A DNA stretch of 64,000 bases, from contig CANMCE010000003.1 of NCBI GenBank assembly GCA_947496235.1, positions 1 to 64,000 of the forward strand. Direction: 5' to 3'. The notes below the pieces were generated by a model. The model saw nothing but the letters and a program-made list of their open reading frames with translations, was not told the origin of the DNA and searched no databases. The position numbers and the translations under genes were made by a program. Origin of the DNA: an uncultured Glaciecola sp. (GTDB taxonomy: Bacteria; Pseudomonadota; Gammaproteobacteria; Enterobacterales; Alteromonadaceae). Positions 50,346-58,780 of this stretch are shown here, one piece after another; position 1 is the stretch's first letter, and each line of letters starts with the position of its first letter.

Positions 50346-51119
50346 CTAGACGTTGTGATAGTTGCTAGGATTAAAGTGCAAGGTTTCCAATTGCGCTTTC
50401 AATCTGGAACTCCGTCTGTCATGCATATCTTTAGCAAAAGCTTTTGGATTTACATAGGCCAGTTGTCTACCGTTTTCGTAACCACAGATCGGGAAAACGA
50501 TACCATGAGTATTATGATAACAAGCATTCAAAAATGCGCTGGCAATGTATTTGTTCATGTTATCGTGGCCAGTAAAATCTTTTACGATATCAGAAACTAA
50601 CCTAGATGCATTGTAACTGTTGGTGAATACCGCTTTAACATTATAAAGGCTTAAAGAAGAGCCAATCAAATAAAAATTGCTTCTATCTAGTCCGCGCCAA
50701 TAGCCATTCTTTTTGTACTTTATTACTACACCAGGGACATAAGAAAGGTCATGTACTATTGAATGCACATCACCCAATACATGACGAATTTTAATATGTT
50801 TTTTCGCGTCATTAGGCACTTTATAATTACACCAATCTATATTGGCATATCCACCCGTGCAATCAAAATATTTGTGATCAAGTTCAGGCTTATTCATACC
50901 TAGCCAATGATCAGGGTGTTTGAGGTGATAATCAGCTGTACTAGTGTTGGCTGAAGCGTTATTAGAAGCAACGACAGAGCCATTTAAACCACTGGTGGCC
51001 CAAACTGATTTAGCAGGTAAACTTGCAATGGCTACACCCACACCTGCTTTTTTCAGGAATCGACGACGACCTTCTGCTGACTGGTTTTGATTGTCAGAGC
51101 TTACATTTTTATTTTCCAT
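50346..51119 (-). CDS. Tat-exported protein of unknown function
   Basis: A 257-residue protein of a family I cannot name. It carries a twin-arginine signal: GRRRFLKKAGVGVAIASLPAKSVWA, with the RRxFLK motif at residues 18-24 and likely cleavage after VWA. A low-complexity Asn/Ser/Ala linker follows. The folded part includes HPDHWLGMNKPELDHKYFDCTGGYANIDWCNY, HVLGDVHSIVHDLSYVPGVVI and FTGHDNMNKYIASAFLNACYHNTHGIV, rich in His, Asp and Cys that could bind metal. It is co-directional with, and 6 bp from, the PqqD-like gene. Tat export suggests it folds, perhaps with a cofactor, before reaching the periplasm. That idea is inference. Confidence 0.8.
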   Translation of the reverse strand: MENKNVSSDNQNQSAEGRRRFLKKAGVGVAIASLPAKSVWATSGLNGSVVASNNASANTSTADYHLKHPDHWLGMNKPELDHKYFDCTGGYANIDWCNYKVPNDAKKHIKIRHVLGDVHSIVHDLSYVPGVVIKYKKNGYWRGLDRSNFYLIGSSLSLYNVKAVFTNSYNASRLVSDIVKDFTGHDNMNKYIASAFLNACYHNTHGIVFPICGYENGRQLAYVNPKAFAKDMHDRRSSRLKAQLETLHFNPSNYHNV

Positions 51120-51286
51120 TTTTACCTACCAATTTAATTACCCACTTTGGCTGAAACAACATACGAGATCAATCCATCGGAATATTCTTCCATTAACAAT
51201 GCAATTTCTGATCCAATACGCTAAAACCTTGTATTTTATGGGTTTTCTTAGATACAAAATTTACGAGTGACAAATTTATTGACACA

Positions 51287-52108
51287 TTATAAGCGTAAAC
51301 CGTTATCAAGTGCTAGTTTCCTTAAATGCCTCACGGGAATAGCATAACTTATACCCGAAGGATTCGAAAGTGCGGCTTCTTTTCCACCGCTAACAAAGAC
51401 TTTATTTATGATGCCAATGACCGTATTGGTATCGACATTAAAAACCGGACTTCCACTATTGCCTGGATATGCAGTCGCGTCTAACTGATAGATCATAAAG
51501 GGCTGTTTGAGACGCTTGAGCATCTTCAATGTAAGTTCATTAGCATTTCTAGCCGGATTCACATCAGGAGCAATTGCCGCAATCATGCCTCTGTGACTTG
51601 CTGGATAAAGCCCTAGAACGGCGCCTATTGGAAATCCTGTAAAATAAACATCAGTCCCGGCATCCAATAAGTCGTTATTATTTAGTTCCAGACTGGGTAA
51701 CTTTGAATTATCAGTAATTTTCAAGATAGCGAGATCATGCACAGGATCGATGCCTAGAATTTCAAGCGGGTGAACGCCAATAATTTGCCCACTGCCACTC
51801 ATGGCGACATATCGCTGTACAATTTGCGTCTCCAGCTCTTTGGAAACAACGTGATAGTTAGTGACGACATATTTACCGTTTCCAACGACGAAGCCAGTTC
51901 CGAGCAATACCGGCTTATCACTTTCAATTGGCGTCGATAGCCCTATGGCGACCACTGATGATGAGGTTTGTTTTACTTTTTCAACTAAAGATGCCGTTGC
52001 ATCTGTTTGAAAAAAAAGACATACAAAGAGCAATATTGCTGTGTTGAAGCCTTTATTGAATGTTTGGGATAAATAGTGAAGAATCAGGTTATATGTTCCC
52101 ATTTTCAT
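51287..52108 (-). CDS. Trypsin-like serine protease, DegP-type catalytic domain, no PDZ
   Basis: An S1C-like protease with a complete triad: His in VTNYHVVS, Asp in DPVHDLAILKI and Ser in YPGNSGSPVFN. The remaining C-terminal 50 residues carry IGIINKVFVSGG and no PDZ domain. A hydrophobic N-terminal segment ending in FFQTDATA suggests export to the periplasm. The first in-frame start is a TTG at 52138, but that overlaps the divergent YdcF-like gene; the ATG at 52108 or at 52102 is more likely. It is transcribed upstream of the Tat-protein/PqqD/HprK cassette (167-bp gap). A role in processing a surface protein or the glycan machinery is inference. Confidence 0.87.
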   Translation of the reverse strand: MKMGTYNLILHYLSQTFNKGFNTAILLFVCLFFQTDATASLVEKVKQTSSSVVAIGLSTPIESDKPVLLGTGFVVGNGKYVVTNYHVVSKELETQIVQRYVAMSGSGQIIGVHPLEILGIDPVHDLAILKITDNSKLPSLELNNNDLLDAGTDVYFTGFPIGAVLGLYPASHRGMIAAIAPDVNPARNANELTLKMLKRLKQPFMIYQLDATAYPGNSGSPVFNVDTNTVIGIINKVFVSGGKEAALSNPSGISYAIPVRHLRKLALDNGLRL

Positions 52109-52114
52109 TTTCTC

Positions 52115-52906
52115 ATGTTTAAAAGTCTTATAATTCAATTGATGGATCCTGTAAATCAGGTCTTACTGCTACTTGCTGCGGGTCTAATCATCTATTTAAA
52201 AAATAAATTAAATAAGACGCCTGTGGGTAAAAAACCTATCTGGCTTTTTACTATCGCTTTTGTTTGGCTATCACTTTGTTCGCAAACTTGGTTTAGCCAT
52301 ATACTAATGGTTCCTTTGCAAAGATACAGTGAAAATCATCAAGTAACTAACAATCACAATTCTAAACAAGAAATGATATTTGTGCTTGGGGGATACTATG
52401 CCAACTACCCAGATTATCCGCAAGCTAGCAACTTTAGTCCGAATTCTTTGCAACGTTTAGTCCATGCTTATTCACTCTTTAAAGCTAAAGGATGCTCCAT
52501 TGTTGTCACTGGGGGCTATTTTTTAGGTACCACAGATAAAAGCTACGCATACTTTGCCAAACAATTTTTAATTTCTCTTGGGGTCCCTAAAGAAAAAATT
52601 ATAAGCATTGATGAAGGTACGAACTCACTGGAGGAAATTGTTTCACTAACCACACACATCGACTCATCTATAAAATTGACTGTTATTTCAAACGCTTCCC
52701 ACATCAAGCGTCTTGACTATTTACTCAAACATAATACAGATTATCAGTATAGCTTTAGCTCAGTTGGACAAACACCATTGGAATTAGGTGATCAAGGTTG
52801 GTTTTTAACAGCCTATTATAATCTTGAAAAAAGTGCTGAAGCTCTGTATGAATACGCGGCACTATTGAAAATGTTAATGCAACATATTTTTAAACAAACC
52901 GATTAG
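52115..52906 (+). CDS. YdcF-like (DUF218) envelope protein
   Basis: A DUF218 protein (263 residues from the ATG at 52115), of the SanA/ElyC/YdcF group. Two hydrophobic segments lie near the N-terminus (about 9-22 and 36-53), then the domain core: IFVLGGYYANYPDYPQAS, SLQRLVHAYSLFKAKGCSIVVTGG, EKIISIDEGTNSLEEI and LTVISNASHIKRLDYLL. These proteins act in envelope or polysaccharide metabolism, but the reaction is unclear. An in-frame ATG at 52142 is an alternative start. Neither has a good ribosome site, and both lie within 40 bp of the divergent protease start. It heads the plus-strand EPS genes. Confidence 0.85.
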   Translation: MFKSLIIQLMDPVNQVLLLLAAGLIIYLKNKLNKTPVGKKPIWLFTIAFVWLSLCSQTWFSHILMVPLQRYSENHQVTNNHNSKQEMIFVLGGYYANYPDYPQASNFSPNSLQRLVHAYSLFKAKGCSIVVTGGYFLGTTDKSYAYFAKQFLISLGVPKEKIISIDEGTNSLEEIVSLTTHIDSSIKLTVISNASHIKRLDYLLKHNTDYQYSFSSVGQTPLELGDQGWFLTAYYNLEKSAEALYEYAALLKMLMQHIFKQTD

Positions 52907-52915
52907 GTTGTAAGC

Positions 52916-53026
52916 ATGGATAGCGTAAAAATGAAAAATTTTGCTTTTGAAAAGCCAGAAACTGTCGATAACTATCTAATAATTTTAATCTTTTTTATTA
53001 TGTCTCGGAATCTTCATAAGTCATGA
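52916..53026 (+). CDS. Possible 36-residue small protein with sorting-signal-like tail
   Basis: A 37-codon open frame starts at ATG 52916, ten bp after the YdcF-like stop, and its TGA overlaps the next gene's ATG (ATGA at 53023-53026). A weak AGG lies upstream. The translation has a polar N-terminus, then KPETVDNYLIILIFFIM and a basic SRNLHKS end. This recalls the tripartite PEP-CTERM pattern of Pro-Glu, helix and basic tail, but there is no N-terminal signal peptide, so it may instead be a coupling leader or chance. Unrecognised. Confidence 0.3.
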   Translation: MDSVKMKNFAFEKPETVDNYLIILIFFIMSRNLHKS

Positions 53027-54102
53027 ATATCACTGCCTTAACAAGTTACAATGCATCTGAAGTTGCTAACTTGATTAAGACGATACAAGGATCTAGTGAC
53101 AATATATTCTTGTCTCGATCATGGTTTGAATCTTGGCTTAACTGCATTAGCAATCAGCCTGAGTGCGTTATTTTTAAAGATGCCGATATAGTCAAAGGCA
53201 TCGCATTTATAGGGAATAAAAAAGGCTTTTGGGGCACAACATATTTTTTAAATCAGCAAGGATTAACTGAAAACGATCAAATGTGGATTGAAAACAACGA
53301 TATTCTTGCTGAAGAAGACAGTTTAGTAGAATGTAGACAGCACTTTCTTGCTTGGCTATTACAACAGTCGCGTTTTTTTAAACTAACAGTGTCTATGTCA
53401 ACATCTGATGCTTGGTATAATGAGCAGCTATTTCAATGGTCAAAAATTGAAGAGCCAGTGAATTTTATCGATTTGGCAAAACTTCGTAGTGAAAGTAGCA
53501 CTCACATTCAAGCGTTAAGTAAGAACACAAGAGCAAGTATACGTCGCGCTTTGAAATACATTGAGCAAAAATTTGGCTCTATCACCCTAATTAGACATAA
53601 AGAAAACTGTGCACAGATATTACAAGACAAAGTTGCACCAATGCATATCAAGCAGTGGCAACCAAAAGGGATAGAAAGTGGATTTACGAACCCTATTTTC
53701 TGTAAATTCCATCAGTCAATCTGTTCTCAAACTAGTGATCAAATAAAACCTGAAATATTGGAATTTAGATTAGACAATGCTCAATACCCTATTTTGGGGT
53801 ATCTATATTTTTTGAATTCTACCACTACATGCAACTTTTATCTGTCTGCCATTGATTATTTTGATTCGGATAATAAATTTAATCCAGGACTTGTGATGCA
53901 TAATTTAGCCGCTGACTATTTTTTATCGCAGGGGTATGACAAGTACGACTTTTTAGGTGGGGAAGCCAGATATAAAACTTCGCTATCTAATGCCAGTTAT
54001 AAAATGTACTCCGTTGAACTAGTAAAAAATTCCTTGGTGAATAGAATGTTGTATACGGCAAATAAGATTAGACACGCACTCATTGCAAATATAGGGAAAT
54101 AA
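53023..54102 (+). CDS. GNAT/BioF2-like acyltransferase (Acetyltransf_6 type)
   Basis: A 359-residue protein resembling the CelD/BioF2-like GNAT acyltransferases of EPS loci. The family pattern is visible in ALSKNTRASIRRALKYIEQKFG (about 165-186), the acceptor region PILGYLYFLNSTTTCNFYLSAIDYF and the C-terminal LVMHNLAADYFLSQGYDKYDFLGGEARYK. No membrane segment is evident. The start overlaps a small upstream frame by 4 bp, and the next gene begins 4 bp after the stop. It probably transfers an acyl or aminoacyl group to a polysaccharide or its carrier; the substrate cannot be read. Confidence 0.75.
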   Translation: MNITALTSYNASEVANLIKTIQGSSDNIFLSRSWFESWLNCISNQPECVIFKDADIVKGIAFIGNKKGFWGTTYFLNQQGLTENDQMWIENNDILAEEDSLVECRQHFLAWLLQQSRFFKLTVSMSTSDAWYNEQLFQWSKIEEPVNFIDLAKLRSESSTHIQALSKNTRASIRRALKYIEQKFGSITLIRHKENCAQILQDKVAPMHIKQWQPKGIESGFTNPIFCKFHQSICSQTSDQIKPEILEFRLDNAQYPILGYLYFLNSTTTCNFYLSAIDYFDSDNKFNPGLVMHNLAADYFLSQGYDKYDFLGGEARYKTSLSNASYKMYSVELVKNSLVNRMLYTANKIRHALIANIGK

Positions 54103-54106
54103 TAAA

Positions 54107-56701
54107 GTGTCAGCGAACCAAATCTGCGAGAATTCGTTGTTGATTTTACCTCAAGCATCCTTACAAGAATGCCAACTAGGCATTTGTAGTGTGCCACTTC
54201 CTAAGTCCTTTGTAACGCATGTTGAACACATTGAAATTGTTGATGATACAGGAAATGTTTACGAGAATTGCGCGAACGTTTTATCCCGATGGAATGACAC
54301 CAGCATCCGATGGTTGCATTTGCAGATTTTGAATATTGAACAAACTACAGCGGCAATATATTTACGCAAGTCACCCGTGCGGGATAAAAGCACCCTAACG
54401 TTTGATTTAACCGCCACTGAAAATCCTAGTTGTGTAAGCTTACTGCCAACGTCTTCGGATAATGCCTTTGACGCTGCTTTAGAATTAACGCTTAATCAAC
54501 ATACTCAAGTACACTGCGGCGTGAGTTTTTCCCAATCACTTAGCTCTCAAACACTGTCACGCCAACAATTTCTAAGTTACACCAACACTGAAAAACTGTT
54601 CGAGATAAAAGAAATCCTAAATGTCGAGCTTGCCACTTCAAATGGTTTAACGGCGAGCCTAGACCTGACCTTCACGTACAATTTATTTATTAAGCAAGCG
54701 CAAGTGTCTCTCAGTGTGACAAATAAAAGCCCCCTTGATCACGATGGCGGCCAATGGGATTTAGGCAATAAAAATAGTTTACACATAACTCGCTTTGGCT
54801 TTAAATGCATGACGCCGATTGACGAGCTGGTTGTGGTCGATGACATCACAGGACAATCGATTAATACCAATCATGGGTTGAGTATTACGCAATATTCCAG
54901 TGGTGGAGAAAATTGGCAAAGTCCAGTTCATAAAACTGCCAATAACAGAGTTGAACTACAACATAAAGGTTCGCTTATTGAAGTTGACAGTAAACGTAGG
55001 GAACAAGCAAGAATTTCACCTACCCTTCAATGTAAAGTCAACGGCGATAAAGTCGAAATATCACCATTGAAATTCTGGCAAAAATTTCCCGCTAAAATTG
55101 ACTTTGAAGATCAATCTTTAAGTATGGAATATGTGTTAAAGGATGCTGAACAGCTGGAAGAATTGCAGCCTGGGGAAAGGAAATCACACAAGCTTGTATT
55201 TAACTTAGCAACTCAACCAGCACGTAAGCTTAGATTAGCAACCGACGCAACCTTATTTGAAAACACCAATATTTTGCCTTTTTATGAACTTGGCATGCAA
55301 CGAGATCCCATCCAAGAAATCGTCGATTTAGGACTCACTTCCCAAAATAACTTTTTTATGAAACGAGAACTGCTAGACGAGTATGGATGGAGGAATTTTG
55401 GTGATCTCTATGCTGATCATGAAGCGCACAATTTCAAAGGCCCATTGCCTTTCGTTTCTCACTACAATAACCAATATGACCCTTTGCTAGGTTTTCTAAA
55501 ACAGTGGATATTGTCAAGCAATTCACAATGGTATGAATTAGCTGAGGATCTTTTTCAGCATATAGTCGACATTGACATATACCATACGTTACTAGACAAA
55601 CCTGACTATAACCAAGGTCTGTTCTGGCACACTGATCATTATACCCAAGCAGAAACAGCTACCCATAGAACCTATTCTAAACATCAAGCAAAAGATATCT
55701 ACATTGATCATGCTGGCGGTGGTGGACCTGGTTCTCACCATTGTTACACCTCAGGGTTGGCGTTGTATTATCAACTCACCAAGAACAATGACGCGTTAGA
55801 AACCGTGGTTAATTTGACTGAATGGCTAACCAAGGTTTATGAGAGTGATGGCACGCTATTAGGTAAATTTTTACAGCTAAAAAACGCCAATTATTTAAAC
55901 ATCCCGTTTACCCAAAAATTAATTTTTGGCTTTGGTACAGGTGTTGTGAGAAACCCTATTACTAACACTTATCCTCTCGATCGAGGAACCGGTAATTATG
56001 TCAATGCTCTGCTAGATGCATTTGAACTGACCAGAAAAAATTCCTATTTAAGCCAAGCAGAATTTGTCATCTTAAATACCATAGGATTTAGACCTGCCCC
56101 AACAACAGAAGCTTTTGAAGACATTGAAAATACATGGTATTACACAGTTTTTCTTCAATCAGTTGCCAAATATCTGCACTTCATAGAACATTTTTCGTTA
56201 AAAAGAGACGCTTGTTACAGCATTATAGAGAGCTTTTTACGCTACATAGATTATATTGCTGATCACGAGGAACCCTATTTAAATTCAGCGGATAAACTGG
56301 AGTTTGCCAACGACACCTGGACTGCACAAGATCTTCGAAAAGAGCAATTATTATGCATAGGTTACTTATACACCTCTAACCCTGAGCGACGAGAAGTTTA
56401 TAAACAAAAAGCGCAGTACTTTAATAGCTTCATTGCACAGAAATTACAACATAGTGAAGAAAAATCTTACACCCGAATTCTCGCATTATGTATGCAAAAT
56501 TACGGTGGTCTAAGCCTCATTGAGAAGTATCCTAACGGCAGGCCCTTGGATTGCAAAAAGCATCTAACAACCCATACAGATCTCAATCAAAGCCTTTTCA
56601 AAAGAAGTCTCAGATTTCTTCGGGAATACAGCGTATCTAAAGAATTTTCTCATTTGAAAAAACGTATACCTAAATTACAGAAATGGATAGGTAAACCTTA
56701 A
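54107..56701 (+). CDS. Large YetA/PcRGLX-like protein with alpha-toroid-like C-terminal half
   Basis: An 864-residue protein. The N-terminus (SVPLPKSFVTHVEHIEIVDD, then ANVLSRWNDTSIRWLHLQIL) matches the RIFT-barrel start of PcRGLX/YetA-type exo-acting polysaccharide lyases. The middle is beta-rich. The second half (about 410-750) is helical and resembles an alpha/alpha-toroid: YADHEAHNFKGPLPFVSHYNNQYD, then IDHAGGGGPGSHHCYTSGLALYYQLT with candidate catalytic His and Asp. There is no signal peptide, so it is probably cytoplasmic unless exported otherwise. Its start is 4 bp after the acyltransferase, and its stop shares a base with the GT2 start. It may be a glycan lyase or a glycan-processing enzyme; moderately sure only at family level. 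Confidence 0.6.
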   Translation: MSANQICENSLLILPQASLQECQLGICSVPLPKSFVTHVEHIEIVDDTGNVYENCANVLSRWNDTSIRWLHLQILNIEQTTAAIYLRKSPVRDKSTLTFDLTATENPSCVSLLPTSSDNAFDAALELTLNQHTQVHCGVSFSQSLSSQTLSRQQFLSYTNTEKLFEIKEILNVELATSNGLTASLDLTFTYNLFIKQAQVSLSVTNKSPLDHDGGQWDLGNKNSLHITRFGFKCMTPIDELVVVDDITGQSINTNHGLSITQYSSGGENWQSPVHKTANNRVELQHKGSLIEVDSKRREQARISPTLQCKVNGDKVEISPLKFWQKFPAKIDFEDQSLSMEYVLKDAEQLEELQPGERKSHKLVFNLATQPARKLRLATDATLFENTNILPFYELGMQRDPIQEIVDLGLTSQNNFFMKRELLDEYGWRNFGDLYADHEAHNFKGPLPFVSHYNNQYDPLLGFLKQWILSSNSQWYELAEDLFQHIVDIDIYHTLLDKPDYNQGLFWHTDHYTQAETATHRTYSKHQAKDIYIDHAGGGGPGSHHCYTSGLALYYQLTKNNDALETVVNLTEWLTKVYESDGTLLGKFLQLKNANYLNIPFTQKLIFGFGTGVVRNPITNTYPLDRGTGNYVNALLDAFELTRKNSYLSQAEFVILNTIGFRPAPTTEAFEDIENTWYYTVFLQSVAKYLHFIEHFSLKRDACYSIIESFLRYIDYIADHEEPYLNSADKLEFANDTWTAQDLRKEQLLCIGYLYTSNPERREVYKQKAQYFNSFIAQKLQHSEEKSYTRILALCMQNYGGLSLIEKYPNGRPLDCKKHLTTHTDLNQSLFKRSLRFLREYSVSKEFSHLKKRIPKLQKWIGKP

Positions 56702-57642
56702 TGGCTACTCAGATAAGTTTCATTATTCCACATATGGGCAGAGAAGAGCTTTTGGATCAGACAATTGCCTCCATTACATCGCTTGATTTTGACTTGACCG
56801 CTATTGAAGTGATTGTGGTTACAAAAAACCAGGAAATTTCCTCTAACCTAAAAGCCTTTGAAAAAACGCTGAGTATTCAATTTTTGCATTCAAAAAGTGA
56901 TAAAACTATTTCGTATCAAAGAAATATGGGGGCTCAAGCCGCAAGTGGAGAAATTTTTTGCTTTTTAGATGCTGATATCGGGCTCTCACCCGATTGGCTC
57001 AAGGTAATGTTAAACGAGCTGGACAAAGATAAAAATCGAAAAATTGTCAGCGCTTCTCAAAAAGCCAGTGAGAAACCTTCTCCCCTTGAATTATTAAGAG
57101 TTAAGCTCAGTAATGCAGTGCTAGATCAAAATGTCGAGTTTTTACCCGGCCGAAACCTAGTTATGCTCAAGGAAACCTTTTACGAGGTCGAAGGTTTTCC
57201 CGAGCATTTAATTACCTGTGAAGATTATTACTTTACCCAAAAAGTCGCGGAGCTCGGCACTTTATATTATTCGTCGGCCACCTGGTATGTTCACCTTGGA
57301 GAAGACAAAGAATTTATCCCAATGGCGAAAAAGGAAGTCTGGCGCGGTTTATCTAACTTCAAATCAATAAAAGGTAGACGAATTCCCTTTTCTGAATGGC
57401 CAAGTTTTATTGCGCCATTAATTATAACTTTTGGCCTTTTAGGCGCCATCCCATTCTATTTTGCAGACTTAGGTATAATTGCAAATACCTTTGTATTTTC
57501 AGCATTGGTTGTCTTTTTGTCTTACTGTGTCAGACTGAGGAGATTAACGGGTGGAAAACCGGGATTTTTAACCATACTCACGTTTTACTCCCTTTATTTC
57601 CCTGCTAGGACTTGGGGAACGATCAAAGGAATACTTAATTAA
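56701..57642 (+). CDS. GT2 family glycosyltransferase
   Basis: A 313-residue membrane-associated glycosyltransferase. The GT-A core reads ISFIIPHMGREELLDQTIASI, then VIVVTKN, YQRNMGAQAASGEIFCFLDADIGLSPDWL with the metal-binding DAD, and LITCEDYYFTQKVAELG for the acceptor-side ED motif. Two hydrophobic segments follow (about 240-290). Its start shares a base with the stop of the YetA-like gene. It is the first sugar transferase of the plus-strand EPS operon. Donor unknown. Confidence 0.88.
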   Translation: MATQISFIIPHMGREELLDQTIASITSLDFDLTAIEVIVVTKNQEISSNLKAFEKTLSIQFLHSKSDKTISYQRNMGAQAASGEIFCFLDADIGLSPDWLKVMLNELDKDKNRKIVSASQKASEKPSPLELLRVKLSNAVLDQNVEFLPGRNLVMLKETFYEVEGFPEHLITCEDYYFTQKVAELGTLYYSSATWYVHLGEDKEFIPMAKKEVWRGLSNFKSIKGRRIPFSEWPSFIAPLIITFGLLGAIPFYFADLGIIANTFVFSALVVFLSYCVRLRRLTGGKPGFLTILTFYSLYFPARTWGTIKGILN

Positions 57643-57656
57643 TTCTTCGGTAATTT

Positions 57657-58769
57657 ATGGATAAAAAAGCCCCTAAAATACTTCAATTTATCTGTTCCAC
57701 TGGATTTTATGGTGCTGAGAGATGGATTCTTGCACTTTTTCGAAACTCAGATCCAGATAAATCACAGCATTCTCTGGCGATAACGTTAGAACAAAACTCG
57801 CAAGATTTAGAACTAGTGAAACAGTTCCGAGAACAAGGTGGAACAGCATTCGAAGTACCTATGAAAGGTAGGTTTGATCTAGGCGTGGTTAATAAACTCG
57901 TCACCTTAATTAAAGAAAATGACATAGATATCATTCACACCCATGGGTACAAATCCGATATTATTGGCATACTAGCGGCGAAAAAAGCCAAAATTCCCGT
58001 GGTTGTGACGCCACATGGCTTTGAAAACTCTAATGATTTGAAATTATCTTTATTTATTAAGCTAGGCAATTTTGCCATGCGTTTTGCAGATAAAATTGTG
58101 CCTTTGTCCAAACAGTTAGTAGAGGATGTTACGGCCTTCGGTGTCGCCCCTAAAAAAATTGAATATATTCAAAATGGCGTTGATCTATCTGAAGTTGAAG
58201 CATTCAGGGACGCGCCAGCAAAGTTAATTAAAGAAAAGAAACGCATAGGCTTTATTGGGCAGATGATCAGCCGAAAAGTGATCGATGATATTTTGTGGGT
58301 ATTTGATGAAATCAGTGCCCAAAGAGATGACGTTGAATTGATTCTTTTAGGTGACGGAGATGAAAGAGAACGCTTAGAAGCCTTGGCCAAAACACTAAAA
58401 TCAGCTGACAATATATCCTTTTTGGGTTATCGAAACGATAGACTAGATTATCTTCGAAGTTTCGACCTCTTTGTAATGACGTCGTCTCTCGAGGGCATAC
58501 CAAGGTGTCTTATGGAGGCCTGTGCCATGGGAATCCCCACAGTCGCTTATAATATTCCTGGTGTGGATCAATTGATAAAGCATGAGTACAATGGACTATT
58601 AGCGAAATTTGGCGACAAGGCTGAACTGAAAGATTACTGGACTAGACTTTTAGATAACAGTGAACTTGCCGATAAATATGGAAATGCTGGGATTGAGTAT
58701 GTAAATAAACATTATTCAGCAAAAAGGATGGCGCAGGAATATGAACGTTTGTTTAACAACCTTCTATAA
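57657..58769 (+). CDS. GT4 family glycosyltransferase
   Basis: A 370-residue GT-B glycosyltransferase. N-terminal KILQFICSTGFYGAERWILALF is the acceptor-domain start. IIHTHGYKSDIIGILAAKKAKIPVVVTPHG follows, and the donor domain has YIQNGVDLSEVEAF and the E-x7-E pattern in SSLEGIPRCLMEACAMGIPTVAYNIPG. It is soluble, probably peripheral at the inner face of the membrane. It lies 14 bp after the GT2 gene and 11 bp before the deacetylase. The sugar cannot be told from the sequence. Confidence 0.92.
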   Translation: MDKKAPKILQFICSTGFYGAERWILALFRNSDPDKSQHSLAITLEQNSQDLELVKQFREQGGTAFEVPMKGRFDLGVVNKLVTLIKENDIDIIHTHGYKSDIIGILAAKKAKIPVVVTPHGFENSNDLKLSLFIKLGNFAMRFADKIVPLSKQLVEDVTAFGVAPKKIEYIQNGVDLSEVEAFRDAPAKLIKEKKRIGFIGQMISRKVIDDILWVFDEISAQRDDVELILLGDGDERERLEALAKTLKSADNISFLGYRNDRLDYLRSFDLFVMTSSLEGIPRCLMEACAMGIPTVAYNIPGVDQLIKHEYNGLLAKFGDKAELKDYWTRLLDNSELADKYGNAGIEYVNKHYSAKRMAQEYERLFNNLL

Positions 58770-58780
58770 GATGAGGGAAC

